Assembly: GCA_964425645.1 (NCBI GenBank)
Contig: CAYRNC010000003.1
Span: 1 to 52,259 of the forward strand
Length of the DNA stretch: 52,259 nt
From: CAYRNC01 sp964425645
GTDB lineage: Bacteria > Bacillota > Clostridia > Peptostreptococcales > Anaerovoracaceae
Direction: 5' to 3'
The notes below the pieces were generated by a model. The model did no database searches. It had not been told where the DNA came from and saw nothing but the letters and a program-made list of their open reading frames with translations. Of this stretch, positions 1 through 8,327 are shown one piece after another. The position numbers and the translations under genes are program-made. The first letter of the stretch is position 1; every line of letters starts with the position of its first letter.

Positions 1-149
1 ATAGTTTACAGTTATATATTGTTAGTAAATTCACACTGTCCAGAATCTTCTTTTAAGTCAATAATGAGCCCTGGATATAGCCATTTTATTACGCAAAACA
101 GTTTATATGTGATAGTATTCGTATACACCTACTAAAAAGGGAGTCGCTT

Positions 150-1088
150 ATGAACCCCAGATACAAAATAGGAATGAGAAATGTAAAGACCGCACTTTCC
201 GTGGGAGTTTGTCTGCTATTTTTTCAAATGCTCGGCATAGGCGACGGGTTGCAGGCTTCTATTACGGCGGTCATCTGCATGAAATCTTCTCTGCAAAATT
301 CAATACAAACCGGTACAGAGAGAGTAATCGGCACAGCCATAGGTGCAGCTTTAGGTGTCCTGACTGTTTTAGCAATGAGGGAAGCACCTTACTGGATTTC
401 ATCTGTTACTGTCATTTTTGGCGTCATGCTCATCATTTATCTTTGCAATATTTTAAAAGTGCAGGCAAGCATCATCATCAGCATAGTAGTCTTTTTAATC
501 ATACTGATAGGAAAGGAAGATATGCCTCCGGTTTTTTATGGGCTGATTCGCTTGGCAGAAACCATTTTCGGCATAGCAACTGCCTATATCATAAATCGTT
601 TTATCGTTCTTAAAATTGTGACTGGGAAAAAGAAGAACGATATTGAAGCAGGTAAAATAAAAAAGGCTATGAAAGAAAATTTACCTAAGATTATGGCCTT
701 GTGGCTGCAAGAAAATCTAAAAGCCCATAGTTTTTTAGGAGATATGTATTGGCACAACCGCTATGATGAGGTAAAAGAAAGATACAGAGATTTGAAGGGC
801 ATATTTGTTTGCATGGAAAACAGCGCCGTTTCCGGCTATGTCAGGCTGGTTAATGATATGGTCATAGATGCTTTATATGTACAAAAAGAATACCAGAACA
901 AAGGAATAGGAACTGGATTTTTATGCCTTTGTAAATCTATGAGCCCACATTTATCTGTAAATGTGTATATTCAAAACGAGCAGGCTTTTGAATTCTTTGA
1001 AAAGCATGGCTTTCATGTTTCCGGCAAGATCTGTACTGAAGATAAAAAAACTGATATGTATCTTATGGAATGGTCAACGGAATCCTAG
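150..1088 (+). CDS. FUSC/aromatic-acid-exporter-like membrane domain fused to a GNAT acetyltransferase
   Basis: Residues 1-155 form a membrane domain with several hydrophobic helices (about 15-30, 60-75, 82-102, 106-121, 130-150) that resembles the N-terminal part of the FUSC/aromatic acid exporter family (DUF939 type). Residues 168-312 look like a complete GNAT N-acetyltransferase: the start resembles the beginning of free-standing GNATs (KAMKENLPKIMALW), an acetyl-CoA-binding loop QNKGIGTG lies at 249-256, and a C-terminal FEKHGF segment follows. The two parts are in one uninterrupted frame joined by a charged linker (about 156-168). An AAAGGGAG ribosome-binding site precedes the ATG. The gene is convergent with the CcdA-like gene, overlapping it by 4 bases. 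The substrate is unknown; membrane tethering of the acetyltransferase is an inference. Confidence 0.7.
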   Translation: MNPRYKIGMRNVKTALSVGVCLLFFQMLGIGDGLQASITAVICMKSSLQNSIQTGTERVIGTAIGAALGVLTVLAMREAPYWISSVTVIFGVMLIIYLCNILKVQASIIISIVVFLIILIGKEDMPPVFYGLIRLAETIFGIATAYIINRFIVLKIVTGKKKNDIEAGKIKKAMKENLPKIMALWLQENLKAHSFLGDMYWHNRYDEVKERYRDLKGIFVCMENSAVSGYVRLVNDMVIDALYVQKEYQNKGIGTGFLCLCKSMSPHLSVNVYIQNEQAFEFFEKHGFHVSGKICTEDKKTDMYLMEWSTES

Positions 1089-1780
1089 AAAGCCGCCAGG
1101 TAGAACATATACGCCGCAAGAATAATGACTATACCGCCGAGAATAAACCTGATAACTTTGAAAAAATAATGATATTTTCTGCTTTCCGTCCATTTCCGTA
1201 TAATGCCCAAAGAAGTTCCCGTTAAAAGGATAAGGGTGCTGTGGCCTAAAGAGTACAGTAAAAGAAGCAATATTCCTGTACCTATATTCCCGCTTTCAGC
1301 TGCTATGGCAAGAAGCACCACTAAAACAGGCAAAGCACAATGTGAAGCCAAAACCCCTCCAATGGTTCCGCTTAAAAAGGCGCCTGCATAGCCCCTTCCT
1401 ATGCTTTTTTCATAGGAAAAGGCCTCAGGTATGAAATTTTTAATTTCAAGTATTTGCAAAGCCATCAGAACCATCACAATTCCCAAACCTATATACCACC
1501 AAGGGCCAAGATGATGCAAGAACTTTCCCAATAAAGATGCAAACAGGCCTACGACGGCGAATGTAACCGTCATACCAAAAGCGAAGACAAGAGATATTCG
1601 AAAAGCACGCCCCGCACCGCTTCCCCCTGACCCGTTAAGGTATCCCAGAATAAGGGGGATGCCGGTCAGCGAGCAGGGCGTAAAAGATGTAACAACACCA
1701 GCAAGCAAAGCCAGCAAAGGGGCGAACCATTGATTATTCAAAAGCAAAGATGAAAGGATATGAAGCCATTGATCAATCAT
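1085..1780 (-). CDS. CcdA/DsbD-like transmembrane thiol-disulfide oxidoreductase
   Basis: This is a 231-residue polytopic membrane protein with about six helices. Two cysteines sit in the pattern of the CcdA/DsbD-beta family: TPCSLTGIP near residue 36 and a second cysteine in ASHCALPVL near residue 148. Such proteins carry reducing equivalents from cytoplasmic thioredoxin across the membrane to extracytoplasmic thiol proteins, for example in cytochrome c maturation or sporulation. No thioredoxin-like or cytochrome partner gene is visible nearby, so the target is unknown. The start is preceded by a good Shine-Dalgarno (TAGGAGAAAGCT) on the minus strand. Confidence 0.75.
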   Translation of the reverse strand: MIDQWLHILSSLLLNNQWFAPLLALLAGVVTSFTPCSLTGIPLILGYLNGSGGSGAGRAFRISLVFAFGMTVTFAVVGLFASLLGKFLHHLGPWWYIGLGIVMVLMALQILEIKNFIPEAFSYEKSIGRGYAGAFLSGTIGGVLASHCALPVLVVLLAIAAESGNIGTGILLLLLYSLGHSTLILLTGTSLGIIRKWTESRKYHYFFKVIRFILGGIVIILAAYMFYLAAF

Positions 1781-1853
1781 AGCTTTCTCCTAAAGTTATG
1801 CGAACCTTATCTTAAATTAATATGCTTCAGTTTCCTGAATTGTCGTTATTTCT

Positions 1854-1967
1854 CTATTCTTTTCCGATGAGTTTCAGTAAAAGTGTAATCAAAATACCCG
1901 GTTTACCTAGGGATCTTTCGTTCTTACCCAGTTTCTTTGCGATATTTTCAATGCTTTCCGTTTTCAT
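1854..1967 (-). CDS. Possible 37-residue basic, hydrophobic-tailed small protein
   Basis: A short open frame begins with ATG at 1967 and ends with TAG at 1854. A GAGGAGG sequence lies about 12 bases upstream of the start, somewhat farther than ideal. The predicted peptide has a charged first half and a hydrophobic C-terminal stretch (GILITLLLKLIG), as in small membrane-associated peptides. It lies 74 bases upstream of the CcdA-like gene on the same strand and could be co-transcribed with it. I do not recognise a family. The support is only the ribosome-binding site, composition and position. Confidence 0.3.
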   Translation of the reverse strand: MKTESIENIAKKLGKNERSLGKPGILITLLLKLIGKE

Positions 1968-2106
1968 TGAGATTCAAAACCTCCTCAAGACAACAATCTG
2001 TCAGTTTTTAAATTTGTTTATCTCCGCTGCTATTGAATCTCCAACTCTGCAACATAGTGTGCGAAATCGAAAAGCCTCTTTCGAAACAACCTATTGCCCG
2101 TTTTCT

Positions 2107-4128
2107 TCATTCTACATCGTATAGAGTCGATAACACCGTCTTATTTTTTCCTACCTGGCTGATGCTGAAATCTTTTGGATTTCCGCTTTTTATGGCAGTA
2201 GGAATTTTTAAAGTTTTAGGGTTGATAAATACCGTATCCAAGTAATCTCCGCCAACCGCTACCTTGCTGTAAGGGGTAAAGTTCTCTCCCACTACATAGG
2301 TGCTATCACCGAAATTGAAAATTTTATCTACGCGAATATCACGAACCCCCATCTTCAAATCTGTTGGGTGGAAAGGATTCGAACCCCCAAAGGCATAGTT
2401 GGCCCCATATAGCATATCGTACTGCAGCGTTTCCAGGTTGTCCAGATATTTTTCGTCACCTTTTTTAGTCTGATGATACCAAGCAAAAATACCGTTATGT
2501 ACACCTAAATGCTCCAGCACTTTCGAATACAGTTGATATGCAGCTAAATTTTCATCGATCTTTTTGAGATTGAAATTGGACCAAATCAGGTATTCTGTTT
2601 CATAAATGGATCCGTTAGCCATCCTTTGCTCGGATAGATTTAAAACCGGCAGATGGTCACCGTAAAACACCACAACTGTTTTTTCGTCAAATTTGTCCAA
2701 AGCTTCTGTAAGGTCGCCAATAAATTCATCCATTTCGTACATCTGCTGTACATAATATTCAATAGCATTTTGCTCTGCTTCATCATCAGCCCCATTGACA
2801 ACCTTAACGTCTAAGTTTTCGTCCGGTATAACCTTATTTTCAGGATATTTCCCATGCCCCTGAACCGAAACGGCAAACACAAAATCCCTTTCTTCAGTAG
2901 AGGTAAGGGCAGCCATTATTTCACCTGTAAGAATACTATCTTTTGCCCAGTTCTTAGGGGTCTTTTTTACTTTATTCATATATTCTACTGATGTGAACGT
3001 ATCAAAACCTAAATTTGCAAAGATCTCATTGCGCCCGTAAAACGCTCCCCGGTGATTATGAATTGCATGGGCCGTGTAACCGGATTTACGTAAAACGGTG
3101 TTAATGCTTTCGCAGGTTTTGCTTCGAAGTATGGTTTTATAAGGGTATTCCCCAGGGCCGAAGGACATTATCCGCATACCGGTAAGGATTTCAAACTCTG
3201 TATTTGCCGTTCCCGCCCCTACCGCAGGAACCCTCAAATAACCCGTGCTGTATTTTTCCTTCAAACCGTGAAAGTTAGGAATGGGATCCGCTGAATATTC
3301 AAGCCCCTTGATCAGGGTAGGATCTATAAACGATTCCAACTGTACAAACACAATGTTTGGTTTATTTTTTAGTTCCTCTCCTACAGTAAGGATAACAGGA
3401 ATGGAAGCATTCGCCTCCTCAAGTCCCATAGGTATACCGTCTTTTAATATGTCAAGAATCAATTCTTCAGAATAGTTTACCGGAACGGGAATTCCCTTGT
3501 TCAGCCAAGTAGAAAGAAAACAGTACGGGACTCCGTAATCCTTGTAAGCATACCCTAGGTTATTGAAATATGAGGACAACCACCGATTGTTGATCCCTAT
3601 ATTGGTAAGACTGAAAAAAAGTACGGTGATTACCAAAATGAGCATGATGTTCCACTTATAATGCATTTTACCCTTTCGTTTTGGGGCAAAAAAGAAAGCA
3701 ACGACGAAAAGGGCTATTCCGAAAATCAAACTAAAACCTGTCAAAAGCATCTGGGATGTAGTCATATAGTTTGGCAGAATAGAAATCCCGTTCTCAAGCA
3801 AAGTAAGGTCCGATACGGTAAATGGTGTCATGCGAAAAGAAAGAATAACACCATTTGTAATGCCAAGTGCAAGCCAAAGTGAGGATATCAAAACATACAT
3901 AAATATCCTGCGCCGAATAAGCAAGGAAACGGAAAGGGTGAGAAATATTAAAAAAATATTATAGAAAAAGGCCTTCGGATTAGCCATAAGAAATTCAAAT
4001 CCCCCGAGGACCCTGCCTCTACCCAGACCTTCAATAATTAAGTTTAGCAGCACTGCTATCATCAGCGAAGCGAAAACGGCATTACCAAACAATTTCTTAA
4101 ACAATTCTTTCTCTTTTATATATTCCAT
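2107..4128 (-). CDS. LTA synthase-family phosphoglycerol transferase (sulfatase fold)
   Basis: The protein has five N-terminal membrane helices (first about 240 residues) followed by an extracellular alkaline-phosphatase/sulfatase-type domain. The catalytic threonine is expected in GAGTANTEFEILTG, and further metal-site segments are visible (HNHRG, VSVQGHGKYPE, YGDHLP). The family polymerises glycerophosphate from phosphatidylglycerol on lipoteichoic acid or related wall glycolipids. The protein is 673 residues; about 110 residues after the sulfatase domain (beginning near LYGANYAFGG) form an extra C-terminal domain not needed by the core enzyme. A longer frame reaches 4272, but its first 48 residues overlap rsmA and lack family similarity, so ATG at 4128, behind AGGAAGG, was chosen. 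Whether this cell makes lipoteichoic acid is unknown. Confidence 0.85.
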   Translation of the reverse strand: MEYIKEKELFKKLFGNAVFASLMIAVLLNLIIEGLGRGRVLGGFEFLMANPKAFFYNIFLIFLTLSVSLLIRRRIFMYVLISSLWLALGITNGVILSFRMTPFTVSDLTLLENGISILPNYMTTSQMLLTGFSLIFGIALFVVAFFFAPKRKGKMHYKWNIMLILVITVLFFSLTNIGINNRWLSSYFNNLGYAYKDYGVPYCFLSTWLNKGIPVPVNYSEELILDILKDGIPMGLEEANASIPVILTVGEELKNKPNIVFVQLESFIDPTLIKGLEYSADPIPNFHGLKEKYSTGYLRVPAVGAGTANTEFEILTGMRIMSFGPGEYPYKTILRSKTCESINTVLRKSGYTAHAIHNHRGAFYGRNEIFANLGFDTFTSVEYMNKVKKTPKNWAKDSILTGEIMAALTSTEERDFVFAVSVQGHGKYPENKVIPDENLDVKVVNGADDEAEQNAIEYYVQQMYEMDEFIGDLTEALDKFDEKTVVVFYGDHLPVLNLSEQRMANGSIYETEYLIWSNFNLKKIDENLAAYQLYSKVLEHLGVHNGIFAWYHQTKKGDEKYLDNLETLQYDMLYGANYAFGGSNPFHPTDLKMGVRDIRVDKIFNFGDSTYVVGENFTPYSKVAVGGDYLDTVFINPKTLKIPTAIKSGNPKDFSISQVGKNKTVLSTLYDVE

Positions 4129-4147
4129 TTTCCTATCTGGATCCTTC

Positions 4148-5029
4148 CTATCCCTGCCGCTTCTTAATTTCATTGGCCAACCTTGCAAATTCGTGAATCC
4201 CCAAAGTCTCCGCCCGCCTTTTTGGATCAATTCCTGCCGAAAACAGTACTTTACTAACCCCGTCTTTGTCAAGGCGTCCCATAGAAGAAAGGCTGTTTAA
4301 CAGGGTTTTTCTTCTTTGTCCGAAGCCTGCCCTTACTACCTCAAAGAAAATATTTTCATCCGACAGTTCCACCGCCTTTTTCTTGCGGACATCCAACTTT
4401 AACACTGTGGAATTGACTTTAGGTACAGGCCAAAATACTTCCTTGGATACCTGGAGCACCCGATTCACGGTACAATAATATTGCACCGATACAGACAAAG
4501 CCCCGTATTCTTTAGTTTGCGGCAATGCGAGAATGCGGTCGGCGACCTCCTTTTGCATCATCACCGTAATGCTGTCCAAGAGTTCCCAAGCGCATTCAAG
4601 AAGCATCATCAATATCGCAGTGGTAATATAGTAAGGCAAATTTCCTAAAACTTTTACACCGTCAAAGGACATACCGCTTTTTGCTTCTGCGGTGCGAATC
4701 ACATCATGAAGGTCGATCTTCATAATGTCTCCGTGAACGATCCGTATATTTGTAAAAGGCGCTAAAGTTTCAGAAAGTATTGGAATTAGACTGCGGTCAA
4801 TTTCCACTGCGGTGACAAATGCGGCCTTCGCCGCAGCCTCTGCAGTCAAGGCACCTATACCCGGGCCTATTTCTATTACAAGATCACCTTTATTAATTCC
4901 TGCACTATCGACGATTCTTTCAAGTATATTTCCATCTATAAGAAAATTCTGCCCCAAGCTTTTTGAAGGTTTGAAATTATATTTGTTTCTGATCTTTTGA
5001 AGAGTTTTGGGCGTATATAGCTTCTCCAT
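4148..5029 (-). CDS. rsmA: 16S rRNA dimethyladenosine transferase RsmA (KsgA)
   Basis: RsmA dimethylates two adjacent adenines in helix 45 of 16S rRNA, late in 30S assembly, using S-adenosylmethionine. The 293-residue length is normal. The N-terminal SKSLGQNFL segment, the SAM-binding motif VIEIGPGIGALT at about 51-62 and the adenine-methylase motif GNLPYYI are all present. The start at 5029 follows GAGAGGAG and lies inside the end of rnmV, giving a 53-base overlap. The rnmV-rsmA pairing is conserved in Firmicutes, where both enzymes act in rRNA maturation. Confidence 0.97.
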   Translation of the reverse strand: MEKLYTPKTLQKIRNKYNFKPSKSLGQNFLIDGNILERIVDSAGINKGDLVIEIGPGIGALTAEAAAKAAFVTAVEIDRSLIPILSETLAPFTNIRIVHGDIMKIDLHDVIRTAEAKSGMSFDGVKVLGNLPYYITTAILMMLLECAWELLDSITVMMQKEVADRILALPQTKEYGALSVSVQYYCTVNRVLQVSKEVFWPVPKVNSTVLKLDVRKKKAVELSDENIFFEVVRAGFGQRRKTLLNSLSSMGRLDKDGVSKVLFSAGIDPKRRAETLGIHEFARLANEIKKRQG

Positions 5030-5552
5030 GCATATAGAACTCCTCTCTTGTTATGCCGTAAGCATTCAGCCGATGCAGGAAGGTTTTTGCATTGCCGTAG
5101 CCGATTCCTAAAGAAAAGCCGAGCCTGGATCTACGTTCCTTGGATCCGTTTCCTCCCTCAAGATTAAAGTATGCCAAATCCTTAGCCGTAAATATATCTT
5201 CCTGATCCTTTACATTGTACCTGGCTTTACCAAGTGCCTGCCTTATGCTCTCCGGCGAAGCATTTTCAACGCCTATATCACCATCCTTTTTTGCTTCATT
5301 GCAGGTAAGATAAGCCTGTAAAGCCAGCGGACAACGTTTATTTATGCGCCTTCTTATCAATTCTCCCGCATTGTCGGGATCTGTAAAAACTATTATCCCC
5401 GGCCCCTGATCAGCCCTGTCGATTCGGGCCCAGGTTTCCTTACAAATCCCATATCCGTTAGTGATTATCACCTCAGCATTTACTGCATCACGAACGGCCC
5501 TCTCATCTTCACGGCCCTCCACAACTATTACTTCTTTAATCTTTTTCATCAT
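4977..5552 (-). CDS. rnmV: Ribonuclease M5
   Basis: RNase M5 carries out the final maturation of 5S rRNA, cutting precursor bound to ribosomal protein L18. The protein is 191 residues with an N-terminal Toprim fold: the acidic EGREDERAV segment begins at residue 12 and the metal-binding DPD triad is at 58-60 (FTDPDNAGE). It overlaps the end of divIC by 17 bases and the start of rsmA by 53 bases, so it is probably translated as part of one operon with both. Confidence 0.95.
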   Translation of the reverse strand: MMKKIKEVIVVEGREDERAVRDAVNAEVIITNGYGICKETWARIDRADQGPGIIVFTDPDNAGELIRRRINKRCPLALQAYLTCNEAKKDGDIGVENASPESIRQALGKARYNVKDQEDIFTAKDLAYFNLEGGNGSKERRSRLGFSLGIGYGNAKTFLHRLNAYGITREEFYMHGEAIYAQNSSKDQKQI

Positions 5553-5910
5553 TATCCGTTTCTTTCGTAAGCACGTAAAGAACCTCGCCTGGAAATATCA
5601 TCATCAGTTCCCTGGCCTGTTGCTCCACATATTGATTACTGTCTACGTGTGATAAAGTATCAGACAGCCTGTCCCTTTCTTGAATTAGTTCATTTAAACT
5701 GTGTTTAGCGTTCGCCTCGGAAAACTTTAAAGAAATGAGGCCGAACACGGAGGCTCCGATGATGACGGCAAGCGTAAGAAAGACAGCAGTGTAAACTGCT
5801 TTTCTCCTGAAAGCTTTTACGGATTTCCGATTTTGCCTCCTGGCATCGCGGACCGCTTCCATATCTATGATTTGATTGCTGTCCCGGTCCCGGCTCTTTC
5901 GCTTTCGCAT
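5536..5910 (-). CDS. divIC: FtsB/DivIC-family septum formation initiator
   Basis: This is a small bitopic division protein of 124 residues. It has a long basic cytoplasmic N-terminus (about 1-38), one membrane helix (about 39-61) and an extracellular coiled coil (about 66-95) ending in the typical ELMMIFPGEVLY segment of DivIC/FtsB proteins. Members form a complex with FtsL and DivIB that activates septal peptidoglycan synthesis. The position next to yabP and yabQ matches the conserved yabP-yabQ-divIC order of endospore formers. Confidence 0.9.
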   Translation of the reverse strand: MRKRKSRDRDSNQIIDMEAVRDARRQNRKSVKAFRRKAVYTAVFLTLAVIIGASVFGLISLKFSEANAKHSLNELIQERDRLSDTLSHVDSNQYVEQQARELMMIFPGEVLYVLTKETDNDEKD

Positions 5911-5922
5911 GATCCTCCATCC

Positions 5923-6216
5923 TTAATTGCGTTCCCTTAATTGTAAACGTGAAATATTATACCATACCCCCGCGCCCAGAGTAAAGCCTGCCACAGAATG
6001 AACGCTGATAGCTCCAAAACAGCAGTAATAAAGACTTGAAGAGACCAGAATGGCGCAAAGAAGCCAAAAAAGCATTTCCTGAATAAAGGTTATAATTTTC
6101 CCGGTTTTATACCTGTCTTGTAGAAAATTGTATAGCTGTCTTAACAGGACAATCATGATACCGCTAAAAAACATAACTATAAAATTAAAGGCCTGGCCTG
6201 CTGTTAATGAGATCAT
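5923..6216 (-). CDS. yabQ: Spore cortex biosynthesis protein YabQ
   Basis: YabQ is an integral membrane protein needed for spore cortex formation in Bacillus, where it localises to the membranes around the forespore. The 97-residue product has hydrophobic helices at about 7-25, 44-62 and 68-85 and the family-like segment LLRQLYNFLQD. It overlaps the end of yabP by 4 bases, which indicates translational coupling. Together with yabP it is good evidence that the organism makes endospores. Confidence 0.9.
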   Translation of the reverse strand: MISLTAGQAFNFIVMFFSGIMIVLLRQLYNFLQDRYKTGKIITFIQEMLFWLLCAILVSSSLYYCCFGAISVHSVAGFTLGAGVWYNISRLQLRERN

Positions 6217-6467
6217 TTCAACATCTTCTTAAAAAATCCGCCCTCTGACTTTTCCCGTTTTTCTGTATAAACTGCTGAATTGACAGAACCGTTTATAATG
6301 ACCTTCCCTTCCCCCAGATCAAGCTTTTGAATATGCATATCCTGTCCCTTCAGTACAAGTCCTCCCTCGTTTATCAATAAAACAATGCTTTCTTCATTGA
6401 AGCTGTTTACATCCTTTACATCTGTTACCGTTATCTGCTTTCGATCTTCCACAATGAGACTATGCAT
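6213..6467 (-). CDS. yabP: Sporulation protein YabP
   Basis: YabP-family proteins are about 80-100 residues and act with YabQ in spore cortex assembly. The frame can be extended upstream to 6509, but ATG at 6467 is preceded by a strong GGAGGAG at good spacing, giving an 84-residue protein starting MHSLIVEDRK. The ITVTDVKDVNSFNEE segment and the following beta-rich region fit the family. It follows walK by 42 bases, an unusual neighbour, because yabP normally follows an S4-domain gene (hslR/yabO). Confidence 0.88.
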   Translation of the reverse strand: MHSLIVEDRKQITVTDVKDVNSFNEESIVLLINEGGLVLKGQDMHIQKLDLGEGKVIINGSVNSAVYTEKREKSEGGFFKKMLK

Positions 6468-6509
6468 GGCAACTCCTCCTTGCCTATGCTTATGCGCTAA
6501 ACAGTGCAT

Positions 6510-8324
6510 TTATTCAATATTCTGCTGTCCTCTCACCTGTATCATTGGAAGAATAACGGCGGCATCAGTGCCTTTTCCCGCCTTGCTTTTAACCGTAATT
6601 CTGCCCCCATGCTCTTTAACTATCTGCTCTGCAATGGATAATCCCAACCCGGTTCCCCCCATCTCTCTCGATCTTGCCTTGTCTATTCGATAAAACCTTT
6701 CAAATATGCGGGGAATCTCCTTTTCCGACATACCGATCCCATGATCAGTTACGGTAATCACCGCCTCTTTACCATCCTTTTTAGCATCGATCCTTATAAC
6801 GCCCCCTACGGAAGAATATTTTATTGCGTTGCTTAAAATATTTAAGAAGACCTGCTCTATACCATCCTTGTCAATCATGGCAGGAAATCTTTCTGCCTCG
6901 TCATATAGATGCACCAGCTTTTGTTCTTTTTGAGCCGCAGTCATCTCTATCTTTGTAATAGCTGATTTTAGAACGCTGATTAAATTAGTTTCTTTTTTGA
7001 ACCAGTTTTCTTGCCTGTAGTCCAGCCTCGACAGCTGAAGCAGTTCCCGTACAAGTCGGCTCATGCGGTCTGCCTCCGCGTCTACCACACTTAAAAAACC
7101 CCTAATAGTATCGCAATCGTTTATATCCTGTTCCAAAAGGGTTTCCGTATAGCTTTTAATGGTTGTAAGGGGGGTTTTTAGCTCGTGGGATACGTTGGCT
7201 ACAAAATCTCTTTGCATATTATCAAGTTTTTGTTGCTCTGTAATATCCTGAAGAAGCATTATTATTCCAATATCCTCATCGTCCTCATTTTTGAATCGAT
7301 CATAACGGACGGAAAAAGTCCTTCCGCCGTATTCAAAAGTATCATGGGCGCCTCCTTTGCTGCAATTTTCCGTAATTTTTTCAAAAAGTAGTTTATCGCT
7401 GAACCTATTTATTATTTCATCGTAACCCTTATGTTCTATATCCCCCTTTGATAAAGAAAGCATCACCGAGGCTGCAGGATTGGCTAAAATTACTTTGCGG
7501 CTCATATCTATTGCCAACAACCCGTCTGCCATATATTTTAATATCGTCTCCAGCTTCCTTTTTTCGTTTGACATCTCTGACAAGGTAAAATCAAGTTTTT
7601 CTCGAAGAAGGTTAAACATATCCGCAAGGCGGCCGATCTCATCCTGGGATTTAGCAAAGATTTTTTGACTGAAATCACCCCGCGACATGCTTTCTGCCTT
7701 TTCCGTCAGTTCATTTATCGGTATTGTGATACTACGGGCAATAAAAAAGCCCAGCGCAACGGTGATCAATAAGGCTACAAGCATCGCCCTGATAAAGATC
7801 AGCTTGGACTGGTCCTGCATTTCAAATACGCTTGAAGTGTCTGCCCTAAGACAAACAACCCCGGTCACAGTTTCCCCATCTTTAAGGGGAAAAACCATAT
7901 TTTTTACCGGTATCCCCGCAGGCAGAACATCGTCGGCTTCAGCAATTTCACCCGACAAGCCTTTAACCAGAATCCTCTGTCCCAAAAGATCCAACCCGCT
8001 TTTCCCGATATAGTTCAGATTGCTTGAAGCGATTATTATGAACTCGTCATTTACCACGAAAAGTTCCTCTCTCAAGCTTTCTGACCATGCCAGTATATCC
8101 GTTTGAATCTCTTCCCGGTATTTGCCGAGATCCTCAAATTCTTGAAGAGTGAGGATGTTTTCATTTACAATCTTGGTAAAATTGCTCCGTATGGACTCCA
8201 TCTGATAGGATTTTAATTCGCTCATGATGAAGACACCGGTTATGGTCATAGCTATGAATACCAGAAGAAAGTAGATCAGCACAATTCTCCATCTTATGCT
8301 GTTCCAGCTTTTTTTGACATTCAT
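6510..8324 (-). CDS. walK: Sensor histidine kinase WalK
   Basis: WalK is the membrane kinase of the WalRK system that controls peptidoglycan hydrolases in Firmicutes. The 604-residue protein shows membrane helices at about 13-35 and 176-196 flanking an extracellular sensing domain, a HAMP domain (about 196-249), a PAS domain (about 258-363), a HisKA domain with the phospho-accepting histidine at 380 (VSHELKTPL) and a C-terminal ATPase domain with GIGM and GGTGLGL motifs. It starts 3 bases after walR. Its usual partners walH, walI and walJ are not here but at 45.8-48.8 kb on the other arm. Confidence 0.93.
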   Translation of the reverse strand: MNVKKSWNSIRWRIVLIYFLLVFIAMTITGVFIMSELKSYQMESIRSNFTKIVNENILTLQEFEDLGKYREEIQTDILAWSESLREELFVVNDEFIIIASSNLNYIGKSGLDLLGQRILVKGLSGEIAEADDVLPAGIPVKNMVFPLKDGETVTGVVCLRADTSSVFEMQDQSKLIFIRAMLVALLITVALGFFIARSITIPINELTEKAESMSRGDFSQKIFAKSQDEIGRLADMFNLLREKLDFTLSEMSNEKRKLETILKYMADGLLAIDMSRKVILANPAASVMLSLSKGDIEHKGYDEIINRFSDKLLFEKITENCSKGGAHDTFEYGGRTFSVRYDRFKNEDDEDIGIIMLLQDITEQQKLDNMQRDFVANVSHELKTPLTTIKSYTETLLEQDINDCDTIRGFLSVVDAEADRMSRLVRELLQLSRLDYRQENWFKKETNLISVLKSAITKIEMTAAQKEQKLVHLYDEAERFPAMIDKDGIEQVFLNILSNAIKYSSVGGVIRIDAKKDGKEAVITVTDHGIGMSEKEIPRIFERFYRIDKARSREMGGTGLGLSIAEQIVKEHGGRITVKSKAGKGTDAAVILPMIQVRGQQNIE

Positions 8325-8327
8325 ATA

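Noticed and set aside
1..149. Possible gene end or RNA gene at the left edge
   Set aside because: No reading frame, tRNA-like fold or terminator could be supported in these bases.
2030..2110. 26-residue frame overlapping the LTA synthase stop by ATGA
   Set aside because: Too short, no ribosome-binding site of its own and no recognisable features.
4129..4272. N-terminal extension of the LTA synthase-like protein
   Set aside because: It overlaps the end of rsmA and has no membrane or family character; the ATG at 4128 has a ribosome-binding site.
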